DNA of 37,443 nt. Origin: Paulinella micropora (taxonomy: Eukaryota; Cercozoa; Imbricatea; Euglyphida). The notes below the pieces were generated by a model that did not search any database, had not been told where the DNA came from, and saw nothing but the letters and a program-made list of their open reading frames with translations. Where the stretch lies: the NCBI GenBank assembly GCA_009731375.1, contig BJOX01000013.1:368615-406057 (forward strand). The letters are read 5' to 3'. A program made the position numbers and the translations under genes. Shown here one piece after another: positions 8,198 through 16,063 of this stretch; within the stretch, counting starts at the first letter, position 1, and each line of letters opens with the position of its first letter.

Positions 8198-9024
8198 ATG
8201 CAAAAAATAAACAATGTCAAGGTGAAACCAGTGAAACAGGATGGTGAAGGTAATAAACAGGCGAAAGGTTATAAATTATTTAATGAGCCGTATTCCAACA
8301 TATTTCTACTTGCCCGTAAGAAGAGCGGGAAAACAACAGCACTCTTTGAAATACTGAAACGGACGACAGACAGAAAACCCGTATTGTCATTATTGCTTCA
8401 ACAATACACAAGGACTACATTTATAAAGCAATGGTAAAGCACTTTAAAAACAGGGGAAACCCGATGGCTGTATATACCTTTCTCAAATCAGATGGTGTGA
8501 ATGTCATTGATTATGAGTTAGACAAAAATCTCCAGCATGCTGGAGATAATGAAGAGCAGGAAGGTGAAATTAAACAGGACGATAAACAACCGATGGAGAA
8601 ACCGCAATTTCTTTATTTTGGAAAAGAAAAAAAACAGATAAAGGAGGCACCAAAAGAACGACCGAGTAAGTATATTTCGCCAGAGGTTGTTTTTGTCTTG
8701 GACGATTTAGGAAGTGGATTAAGAGACAAGTCCGTAAGTGATTTATTAAAAAAGAACAGACACTATAAATCAAAGGTGATTATGTCAAGCCAGTATCTGA
8801 ATGACCTACGGCCAGAAGCCATTAAGCAGTTAGATTATTTATTAATCTTTCCAGGCCAGTCTCAGGACAAAATGGAACTCGTGTATAAGCACTTAGACTT
8901 ATCTTTTGATTTTGATTACTTTCTTCAAAAGTATCACGAGGCTACAAAGGAGAGATTTAATTTTCTTTATGTCTCAAGTGTTGATGATGAACTCCGCAAA
9001 AACTTTGATTATCGCTTGCGATAA
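8198..9024 (+). pseudogene. A32/FtsK-like genome-packaging ATPase, one frameshift
   Basis: Two overlapping frames (8198-8437 and 8431-9024) make up a packaging ATPase of about 275 residues, the enzyme that drives viral DNA into the capsid in Polintons, virophages and NCLDVs. The first frame has the P-loop LLARKKSGKTT (Lys45, Thr46). The second has the Walker B strand VVFVLDDLGSG (Asp91, Asp92) and a downstream VIMSSQYLNDL sensor-like strand. The shift is a single base near 8374-8378 in GAAAACCC: reading on in the second frame gives IVIIAS and IHKDYIYKAM, as expected after the P-loop helix. A perfect 20-bp palindrome (8528-8547) sits inside the coding sequence in a Glu/Gln/Asp-rich insert between the Walker motifs. 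A reverse inverted-repeat unit ends one base before the ATG. Confidence 0.82.
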
Positions 9025-9025
9025 T

Positions 9026-9135
9026 GATATTCGTAAATCCACACTCACGCTACCGCTCCCGTGTGTTTTACGAACATCGATGTTTATCAACAAACGTGAG
9101 TTGCGACAGCAACGAGAGTGAAGTTGATAAATATC
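9026..9135. repeat. Opposed inverted-repeat units sharing an ACATCGATGT centre
   Basis: The forward unit (9026-9079) has arms TTCGTAAA / TTTACGAA and ends ACATCG. The reverse unit (9078-9135) begins CGATG, has arms TTTATCAAC / GTTGATAAA and ends ATATC. Here the two units meet directly, giving AACATCGATGTT at the centre. In other pairs they are separated by about 15-50 bases. Confidence 0.75.
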
Positions 9136-9241
9136 ATAATAAAAAAATTGGAATTAATTATTCTTTTACTTATTATAGGCTTCCTCAGACTATAGCATCA
9201 GATCCAGATCCTGGACATGTGCCTCCATTTTACTTATTATA

Positions 9242-9565
9242 ATGGTAGTAAAAACAACTCGTGTTGAAGTCATTCCAACAATCGGCAAACGAACAATTAA
9301 CTCATCCACAATGGCTGGAAACGGCAAAAAGAAGACTGGTCGTAAGAAGGGTAAGGGGCAGGCTGGCGGAAAAATTAACTGGCAAAAAGTGGGAAAAACA
9401 GCCTTGGCTGTGAATAAGTTCCTTCGCGATAACAAAGTAATCTCTAGGACTGCTGGAGCCTTAAGCAGTATTGGAGTGCCTTATGCTGGGTCTGTCCAAG
9501 CCACCGCTTCAAAACTTGGTTATGGTAAGAGAAAGCAGAGAGGATGCGGAGCCTTGAAGTTCTAG
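9242..9565 (+). CDS. Small basic protein, possible DNA-condensing virion protein
   Basis: A 107-residue intact frame. Residues 24-50 are very basic (KKKTGRKKGKG), followed by a helical segment with KVGKTALAVNKFLRDNKVISRTAGALSSIG and a basic C-terminus (LGYGKRKQRGCG). Small Lys/Arg-rich proteins of this sort are encoded next to capsid genes in many PLVs and adenovirus-like viruses, and may coat DNA. That role is inferred from charge and position. An internal ATG at 9311 is an alternative start. The motif TTTTACTTATTATA occurs twice upstream (about 9166 and 9228), the second copy directly before the ATG. Confidence 0.6.
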   Translation: MVVKTTRVEVIPTIGKRTINSSTMAGNGKKKTGRKKGKGQAGGKINWQKVGKTALAVNKFLRDNKVISRTAGALSSIGVPYAGSVQATASKLGYGKRKQRGCGALKF

Positions 9566-9750
9566 ATATTTGAGAATTTCACTCCAATCTCAAATATATT
9601 TGAGATATCTCGCTATATTCTCAAACATCGTTAAAGATAAAATTATTTTTTGCTCTAATAATATATAAGTGTTAAAACGATTTTCTAAAATATCTCAAAC
9701 GAGTTTGAGATTTACGAAAAGCGAAGCGAAAGTGTGAATTAAGAAAAGCA
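9565..9750. repeat. Opposed inverted-repeat units before the coiled-coil/protease gene
   Basis: The forward unit (9565-9630) has perfect arms TTTGAGAAT / ATTCTCAAA and contains the 20-bp palindrome ATCTCAAATATATTTGAGAT (9587-9606). The reverse unit (9678-9750) contains ATCTCAAAC-GA-GTTTGAGAT (9692-9711) and a GCGAAGCGAAAGTGTGAA core. It ends directly before the ATG at 9751. Confidence 0.75.
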
Positions 9751-10988
9751 ATGGTAGTCAAGAAAGCGAAGAAACAGAAATTAAGACCACCGTGGGTTTA
9801 TAGAAATAAAAGCGGGAAGCCGTATATTATCCAGAAGGTAAAAAATATTATCTTAATTTTGGTAAGAAAACAAATGACTTAAGCACGCTTCAAATTGTTA
9901 AACTTTTTATGAAATACTTAAACAATAAGCCGCGTGAGCGTGGCATTACTCCAAAATCAAAGAAAAAAGAAAAGGAGGATTTAAGAAAAGTTCAAAGCCT
10001 GTCGGAGATTGAACAGAACACGAGAACAGCAATTCAAGACCACTTAGACAAACTTAAACAAGAAAAGTATGAAGGTATTGAAGCCCTAGAAAAAAAAGAA
10101 AAGTCCGCACGAGAAGAAGCAGAAGTGGAGAAGAAAAGGCAAGAAAGAAAAGACCTCGCCGATGCGAAGGAAAGAAAAGATGTGTTGGATAGAGAACAGG
10201 CGGAGGCGAAGGAAAGACAGGAAGAAATAGATAGGGAACGGAAGAAGGAACAGCGACTTATTCAGGAACTAAATGCAGAACGACGTCATAGACAGGGTTT
10301 ATTGATGGCGCCACTCGCACCGCCTATGATACCGCCACCACCACCAGGACGACCGCCAAGGAAAACGAGAGGAGTTATTGTAAAGGATGTGGGAGAAGAG
10401 GAGAAACATAAGCAAACAAAACGGGAAAAAATAATTGATGGCATGTTTGCCGAGACTATTAGAAAGAAACGACGAAATGTACAACCTACTAATGAAAAGA
10501 TTATCCAAAAACTAAGATTTATTGGTCATGTTATCCCTGACATAAAACCATCAAGAGGTGGAAAAATAAACTATTTTGAAATGTTGAAACAATGGCTATA
10601 CAAAAGTCCTGTTATAACTGACGAAATATTGAATTCTAATCAAGCATGGGTCGTATTTTATTTGTGGAGAGAAGGTGCGGTAGCAAAAAAGAAAGAAGAA
10701 GTAGATAAAGCCAAGGAGAACGAAGAAGAAAATAAAGTAGAACAAGAAAATAATGGAGAACAAGAAAATAAAGGACAACAAGAAAATAAAGAAGAACCTG
10801 TTGTGCAGGAGCCTGAAGATGCACAACAAGAGCAAACAAATATGACTGAAGCAGAAACCGAACCAGAATCAGATGCGGTAGGAATTGGTAAAGTCAGAAA
10901 AGGTTTAATGACTAGTGAAATCAACGACATAATGAAAAAACACGACTGGTATTTGGGAACAATTGCCAGCGATGAAATTCATAGGTAA
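9751..10988 (+). pseudogene. Coiled-coil protein leading into the protease, frameshifted
   Basis: The ATG at 9751 starts a basic segment (MVVKKAKKQKLRPPWVYRNKSGKPYI) that loses frame near 9836. The open frame ending at 10988 picks up at about 9837 with GKKYYLNFGKKTND. Then come a long Lys/Glu/Arg coiled coil (about 9960-10290), a proline-rich stretch (PMIPPPPPGRPP), a second helical part and a Glu/Asn/Gln repeat region (about 10690-10850). The last 30 residues (GLMTSEINDIMKK...LGTIASDEI) match the N-terminal part of adenain-like proteases. The coiled coil and the protease therefore appear to be one polypeptide, broken near 10984. Confidence 0.6.
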
Positions 10989-11386
10989 ATCCAGAAAAAA
11001 GAAAGAAATATGGTTTTATTATGAATACTGACCCAAGCAACAAAAAAGGACAGCACTGGATGGCTATATGGGTAAGTCTAAATAAAGATAGGAGTGTTGA
11101 AGTGTATGACCCTTTAGCCGAATATCAACCGACGGAAGACTTTCAACAACAAATGAAACGGCTAATAGATAAAAGCCACCCTGATAGTTATTTGTTAATG
11201 AAGGTTAATCAAGTTAAACAACAATCTGATACAAGCGACACATGCGGATGGCATAGTATGAGATTTTTAATGGAGCGGGCGAAAGGAGTGCGATTTAAGT
11301 TTGCCAGCGGTTTCACAGACCTAAAAGAAGACGAAGCAGAGAAAGTAAAAGCACAGAATGGGTATGGCTTTGACACCTTTTTATAA
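10985..11386 (+). CDS. Adenovirus/Ulp1-like cysteine protease (catalytic part)
   Basis: The catalytic domain of a maturation protease (adenain / C48 type), which in PLVs and adenoviruses trims capsid precursors. In the 121-residue frame from the ATG at 11021, the catalytic His is H12 in GQHWMAIWV, the Asp is D30 in VEVYDPLAE, the oxyanion Gln is Q67 or Q68 and the Cys is C75 in DTCGWHSMRFL. Sense sequence extends upstream of that ATG (KRKKYGFI just before it), so the ATG is internal. The true N-terminal part is the end of the preceding frame. A one-base shift at about 10984-10990 separates them. All catalytic residues are kept. Confidence 0.8.
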   Translation, partial: VNPEKRKKYGFIMNTDPSNKKGQHWMAIWVSLNKDRSVEVYDPLAEYQPTEDFQQQMKRLIDKSHPDSYLLMKVNQVKQQSDTSDTCGWHSMRFLMERAKGVRFKFASGFTDLKEDEAEKVKAQNGYGFDTFL

Positions 11387-11388
11387 AA

Positions 11389-11534
11389 GATATTTATCAA
11401 CTACACTCTCATTCGTTTCACTCATTCTCGTTTGCTGATAAACATCGAAAACCGATTAATTTTTTCCCAAACAAAAAAACGATGGTTTAGAATAAGTGAG
11501 AGTGCGAAAGCACGAAGCGCAATTCTAAACTATC
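11389..11534. repeat. Opposed inverted-repeat units before the penton gene
   Basis: The forward unit (11389-11447) has arms TTTATCA / TGATAAA with CACTCTCATTCG and ends ACATCG. The reverse unit (11480-11534) has perfect arms GTTTAGAAT / ATTCTAAAC with a GAGAGTGCGAAAGCACGAAGCGC core. This lies 12 bases before the penton ATG and 3 bases after the protease stop. Confidence 0.8.
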
Positions 11535-11546
11535 TATAATATAGCA

Positions 11547-12359
11547 ATGGAATATAAAGGTGGTAGAAGCTCTGGAATTTACTACATAAATAGTAAAAAT
11601 AGGATAACTGGCACAGACTCGGACTTTACACACGAAATAAACTTAAAATCACTAGATTCCCCCACACATTGTAAAATACTTCATATTTATGTGCCGAAGT
11701 TGTATTACTCTGTGGCTTCGCCATGTAATACTTTTACACTTAGCGAAGACGGGTATGAGGCTTTAATTACGATACCTGAGGGAAACTACACAATGAACAA
11801 CTTAAAAAATAAACTGGCAGAGGTTCTAACCACAGACAGCCCGAATGACTATACATATGTTGTCTCAAGCAACAATACAAACACAGAAGCAGAGGATGGT
11901 AAATTAACATTCAGTGTTTCAAATAACGGAGGTATTCAACCGCGGTTTATATTTGATGGTGACACCCGTATTCACGAGGTAATGGGGTTTGATAGAAACT
12001 CAACATATTTCTTCGCTAATGATTTTATTAAATCGCCAAATGTAATTATTTTAACTGGTGGAAAAACTCTGTATCTTCAATCTGATTTGGTGAATGAAGG
12101 TGATAATCATGTTCTTCAAGAAATATACACAGCCAACGAAATTCCTTTTGGGTCTGTTATCTATGATGGAAGCGGGTCTGAGTATGGTAAAACATTGTCC
12201 GCTAATTCAAACAATGTATTCAGGTTTTACTTGACGGACGAAAACGACCAAGCAATTAATCTTAATGGTTTGGGAATAGCTATGACTTTATTAGTTTATC
12301 GTGAAACTAATTATTTTAGTTTATTTAATTCATTCTTCAATTTACTAAAGGCTAGGTAA
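11547..12359 (+). CDS. Minor capsid (penton-type) protein
   Basis: An intact 270-residue frame matching the single jelly-roll minor capsid protein that forms capsid vertices in Polintons, PLVs and virophages. Seen: an N-terminal YYINSKNRITGTDSDFTHEI block, a VPKLYYSV strand near residue 50, the EALITIPEGNYTMNNLKNKL motif (about 73-92), an HEVMGFDRNSTYF segment, and a C-terminal INLNGLGIAMTLLVY strand. These recur in the family in this order. The length is normal or slightly short. It sits directly upstream of the major capsid gene, the usual neighbour order. Beyond the conserved C-terminal strand there is a short hydrophobic tail (FSLFNSFFNLLKAR). Confidence 0.82.
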   Translation: MEYKGGRSSGIYYINSKNRITGTDSDFTHEINLKSLDSPTHCKILHIYVPKLYYSVASPCNTFTLSEDGYEALITIPEGNYTMNNLKNKLAEVLTTDSPNDYTYVVSSNNTNTEAEDGKLTFSVSNNGGIQPRFIFDGDTRIHEVMGFDRNSTYFFANDFIKSPNVIILTGGKTLYLQSDLVNEGDNHVLQEIYTANEIPFGSVIYDGSGSEYGKTLSANSNNVFRFYLTDENDQAINLNGLGIAMTLLVYRETNYFSLFNSFFNLLKAR

Positions 12360-12594
12360 AGATGTCTCACAATTTCACTTTCATCCAATGTTGAATTTTT
12401 CATTTTACAGTTCAACATATCACTCATACTCGTAATCTCCAACACGTTGGAGATTCACGGGAGCGGGGTATCTTAAACAAGTTTGAGATTGGAGTGTAGA
12501 TTTACAAATATCAATTAATTAATTTTTGATTTAAATATTTTTCTATAGATATATTCTCGTGAATTAGTTAACTATCTATTCACTACGTCAAAAA
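12360..12594. promoter_or_regulatory. Degenerate repeat units and AT-rich leader of the capsid gene
   Basis: This 235-base spacer contains two palindromes (12435-12454, ATCTCCAAC-AC-GTTGGAGAT; 12470-12489, ATCTTAAAC-AA-GTTTGAGAT), a decayed inverted-repeat unit ending ACAAATATC at 12512 and, nearest the ATG, an A/T-rich tract (about 12513-12560, with AAATATTTTTCTATAGATAT). The last part is the likely promoter of the major capsid gene, by position. Confidence 0.5.
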
Positions 12595-14124
12595 ATGCCT
12601 GTCCAATACGGAGGAGAACTCACACATAGCCAAAGCGAACTTATCCGCGGTAAGTATTCAAGTATTCGCTCAACAAACTTACTGCCCGCGAAAGTCTTGC
12701 GATTGTGCCGATTACCACCGTTGGAGGAATTGAATCAACTTTTGAAATTCCTACTCGTCCTTTGAACCTTGCGAGGTCTGTGTTGCGATTTACCTACACA
12801 CCAACTCGGGGAGGTAATGCTGGCAGATACAACCGAATTCCTATGGACTGCTTACCTATGATTAAGACAATTGAACTGTGAAGCCGAAACGGTCAGTATC
12901 TGTGTAATCTTCAACACGTGGGCAATTACACTAAGATGATTTGGAAGCCTGAGATTTCTTATGATAGATTTATGGCTTTGGATAACCACGGGGCTGGGTC
13001 TGGTTATGGTGCTATGCTTCAAAAGTGTAATGTTGATAATCGTGCTACAACCGCCTTTAATGCTAACGTGTTTGCTGGCCAACAAGCAAGTGCTGCAACA
13101 GTTGCGGCAAGTATTAATAACGATGCCAATCTTCAAGCAACATTGAATGTTTATGGTAATGCTATCGCAGGAGCAATTTCCCCACCATCTGTCAATGCTC
13201 GTCGTCATAATGATTTGCTCATCGCTAACGGAACTGGTGCTGCCTCTGTTGTAAATGTCTCTTATGAGGAGGCGAAGTATTTTGAAGGTGGAGCCAATAA
13301 CACCGAAACTCCTGTTATCAATGTGTCTATTCCTCTGGGTATGCTTTTTGGAACCATTTTTGAAATTGATAAGACTATTGGTTTGAAATTCTTGATTTGA
13401 GGATTGTGTGGAGGGAACCCAGAAAACCATATTTTATGGAACTGATGCCCTTAGTGTTGCAGCAGGAGCAACGATGACCGCAGCACCCACAGAGGTTTCC
13501 AACCTTAACTTATTTCTTGCCGTTGAAACTGACCCTGATGTTATCTTGGGTGTTCAACAGAAGATCGCGGGTGAAAGCTTTTCATTCAAGACTGAATACC
13601 CCATCTCTTGGAAGACCAATCTCGCGGCTGGCACTCAGTCATTTGTTTTTATGATGAACCGCTCGCAGGGTGAGAGAATTCGCCGAATTTACACTAGTGG
13701 ATTTAATAATACTGAAACTTCAAATACCGCATTTGATTGCGATAACAGAGCACAGGCTAAGATTACTTCTTATTACACTACTTTAGATAGTAGTTGAATT
13801 TTGCAGTTTGATATCGCTTGCGCCCGCGATGAAGACTATATGCTTTTGAAGGAAAAGGTAAAGGGCTCCGCTATTTTGAACTCTAATGTGTATAAGTATA
13901 ACTGGTTCCACGTTGATTTCTGGGATCACAACCGCCCACTTTATGACAAGAGAGAAGAAGAGGGTTATGAAGTGGCTGGTCTGTCTTTGGACACCGAACG
14001 GAGGTATGAATGGAGTGCTGAGGGAGCAGCCCAATTGAATTATTATACTTATGCTATTCTTCAGAGGACTATTGTTGTTAAGGGAATTGAATCCTTATGT
14101 CGTAGATATTTATCAACTTTGTAA
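12595..14124 (+). pseudogene. Major capsid protein (double jelly-roll type), several breaks
   Basis: About 510 codons, the normal size for a PLV major capsid protein, which forms the hexon-like trimers of the shell. The start is the ATG at 12595 (MPVQYGGELTHSQSEL). Seen in order: VPITTVGGIESTFEIP, LRFTYTPTRGGNAGRYNRIP, WKPEISYDRFMALDN, a Gly/Ala/Asn-rich insert (about 13050-13200), FLAVETDPDVILG, a positively charged QGERIRRIYTSG and a final YNWFHVDFWDHNRPLYDKR with LNYYTYAILQRTIVV. Assignment rests on position after the penton, length and strand pattern. Breaks: a frameshift near 12676, a TGA at 12879-12881, a frameshift near 13393 and a TGA at 13795-13797. The 3' end overlaps a partial inverted-repeat unit (GATATTTATCAAC, 14105-14117). 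Confidence 0.72.
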
Positions 14125-14171
14125 AACTAATAAAAACAAAAAAATAAAAATATTTTTTTATTATATAAGAG

Positions 14172-15371
14172 ATGCCCCACCAAAGAAATTTAATCGCACA
14201 AAATCCAGGCGGAGACTTCGTAAATGTCAAAGTCGGATATGATGGATACGTAGGTGGTCAAAATATGAAAATTGCCTTTGGCGAAAGCCTAACAAGTTCA
14301 TTAACACCAGTTTTACAGGAAATCTTTCCATATACCATTAATACAAGGATATGGACAAAAACAGAAACAAAATCAAGTGTGTCATTTTTGAATAATATGG
14401 CGGAATTAAAAACAACCGCAGATATTACTTCTAGTGCCATTACGGAAAGCAAAAGAAAAATAAAATACAGAACGGGTATGGGAGTTTTAACCCGCTTCAC
14501 TGCTTTATGGACTACTGATGAAACTAAGGAATATATATCATTTATAGGTATTGGTGACAATAATTTGCAAAACGGATTCTACTTTTATAAGGATGGTATA
14601 TCGGGTTTCTGTATAGCACATGCGAAAGGGGGTGTTGTTTCATATATTCAACAAGCAAACTGGAATGACCCGTGCGATGGAACCAAAGATATGCCACTCT
14701 TGGATTGGCGTAAGGGAAATTTATTTCAAATTCAATTTCAGTATTTGGGTTTTGGTGCTATTAAGTTTTCAATTGAGAACCCAAACACAGGCGAATTCCA
14801 GTTAGTTCATATGATTAAGTATGCGAATGCCAACACAGGTGTTAGTCTGCCGAACACAACTCTCCCATTTGATGCTGATGTAGGAATACAAACATTGAAA
14901 ACGGCGAGTTGTAGTATGTTTATTGAGGGCGCCAACACTATTAATTCAAGCATAACAAACGAAGCGGAAGGAGATGAAAAGGCGAGCACCACTGAAAGCC
15001 CGATTCTCAGCATAAAAAATAAATCACTTTTTAATGGTGCAGCAACAAATTATTCAATTGTTTGTCCATCTCTCGTAAGCATATCCAACGAAGACAACAA
15101 GGTTAATATAGTGAGAATTGTAAAAACGACTGGAACACTTACGGTGGAGAACTTCGTTGATATTGATGCCGCAACATCAATCGTGTCAAAGGACGTTAGT
15201 GCGACTGCTCTCGGTGGTGCTGTTATAATGGACGTCATTGTCAAACTTTATGTTAATGCTACTTCTAGCCAACTTATTGACCTGCGAACTTACGACATAC
15301 AACTCTCTCCTGGTGAAAATCTAACATTTTTACAAAAGTCTGTCGCGACGGTTAATAATGGAGAAATGTAA
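14172..15371 (+). CDS. Putative virion surface / spike-like protein
   Basis: An intact 399-residue frame 47 bases after the capsid gene. N-terminal blocks FGESLTSSLTPVLQEIFPYTIN and RTGMGVLTRFTALW...ISFIGIGDNNLQNGFYFYKDG look like a lectin-like or jelly-roll module of virion proteins, in which an FGE.L motif is followed by a G.G...RFTA strand and a GIG...GF.F strand. The C-terminal 150 residues are Val/Thr/Asn-rich beta-type (VRIVKTTGTLTVENFVD...LGGAVIMDVIVKLYVN). No signal peptide or membrane segment. A surface or attachment role is inferred from context; the family is not firmly identified. Confidence 0.55.
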   Translation: MPHQRNLIAQNPGGDFVNVKVGYDGYVGGQNMKIAFGESLTSSLTPVLQEIFPYTINTRIWTKTETKSSVSFLNNMAELKTTADITSSAITESKRKIKYRTGMGVLTRFTALWTTDETKEYISFIGIGDNNLQNGFYFYKDGISGFCIAHAKGGVVSYIQQANWNDPCDGTKDMPLLDWRKGNLFQIQFQYLGFGAIKFSIENPNTGEFQLVHMIKYANANTGVSLPNTTLPFDADVGIQTLKTASCSMFIEGANTINSSITNEAEGDEKASTTESPILSIKNKSLFNGAATNYSIVCPSLVSISNEDNKVNIVRIVKTTGTLTVENFVDIDAATSIVSKDVSATALGGAVIMDVIVKLYVNATSSQLIDLRTYDIQLSPGENLTFLQKSVATVNNGEM

Positions 15372-15402
15372 GTGTTATCGTTAATTTTATTGAAGACCAA
15401 TA

Positions 15403-15578
15403 GATATTTGCAAATTCACACTCTCGCTACGCTTTTCGTGAATCTCCAACGTGTTGGAGATAATTTGCAGACATCGCAAAAAAAGGGAAATCGATGTTTG
15501 AGATTATAGATTCAACAAGTTGAATCCATAGCGGTAAATCTGGCGATTAGCCAGATAGGAGCGCAATTCTAAAATATC
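15403..15578. repeat. Opposed inverted-repeat units between convergent genes
   Basis: The forward unit (15403-15476) has arms TGCAAATT / AATTTGCA, CACTCTCGCTACGC and the palindrome ATCTCCAAC-GT-GTTGGAGAT (15442-15461), and ends ACATCG. The reverse unit (15492-15578) starts CGATGTTTGAGATT and contains GATTCAAC-AA-GTTGAATC (15509-15526) and ATCTGGC-GATTA-GCCAGAT (15538-15556), the exact reverse complement of the palindrome at 6819-6837. Here both flanking genes end into the pair, so each unit lies at a 3' end. Confidence 0.8.
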
Positions 15579-15579
15579 A

Positions 15580-16036
15580 TCAGAAATATTTTTTTACAGC
15601 ACCTTTATTATTAAAATAAGGGTCTTGAATTAAATATTCAAGGTATGGTTTGTCAATCTTAGCGACATCTTCATTTTCATTTTTTTATACTTACCATATT
15701 GAAGAAAAATATCGGTTTCATTTTGTGCTATCTCTTCGCCTACATTTTCCTTGATTTCGGTAATTCCAGTCTCTTTTAAATCAGGCGCAAATGTTGATTT
15801 ATCTTGCAAATCAACATTGAATGGCTCGTCGCCCGTTATGGCGAATGTTGATTTATCTAGCAAATCAACATTGGATGGTATAATCACTTTCACGTTATCG
15901 TCGCGTGGTTTGTATTGTTCATAGAAAGATACAATGTCAGGCTTAGTCCATTTAATTGTTGGCTTTTTATTTCGCTGTCAATGTTCCATTTTTCAATTTC
16001 ATTCAAGTAGTCCTGTTTGGTGCTTAGGTCGGTCAT
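15580..16036 (-). pseudogene. DUF3820/ExoX-C-like small protein, copy 1, frameshifted
   Basis: The start is MTDLSTKQDYLNEIEK (ATG at 16034-16036). A one-base shift near 15960-15970 leads into KPTIKWTKPDIVSFYEQY and the frame at 15630-15893, and a second shift in the A7 tract near 15683-15690 leads to the C-terminus, with KIDKPYLEYLIQDPYF and a stop at 15580. The pattern FLQYGKYK ... DKPYLEYLIQDPYF is that of the small domain found at the C-terminus of ExoX-type nucleases and in DUF3820 proteins, common in large DNA viruses. Here it appears alone. The middle contains two in-frame palindromic insertions that encode NVDLLDKSTF and NVDLQDKSTF. Function unknown; nucleic-acid-related by family. Confidence 0.55.
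15790..15872. repeat. Two in-frame 29-bp palindromes inside a coding region
   Basis: AATGTTGATTT (7 bases) AAATCAACATT occurs at 15790-15818 and 15844-15872. The 11-bp arms are perfect. The 7-base centres differ by one base (ATCTTGC and ATCTAGC). Both are read in the same frame of the minus-strand gene, which places a near-repeated decapeptide in the protein. Confidence 0.85.
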
Positions 16037-16063
16037 CTTATATATACTACAAAATAATTTTTA

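Noticed and set aside
12852-13430. 192-codon minus-strand frame across the capsid gene
   Set aside because: It is antisense to clear major-capsid coding sense. The longer length is due to the capsid frame being broken.
5025-13797. TGA read as an amino acid (alternative genetic code)
   Set aside because: The integrase, the 92-residue gene and the membrane protein end in TGA at natural ends. CGA-to-TGA decay explains the internal ones better.
6796-15578. CRISPR array or integron attC sites
   Set aside because: Repeats are not regularly spaced with unique spacers, arms vary and units sit at gene ends of a eukaryotic-type virus. attC-like R and L box consensus sequences are not present.
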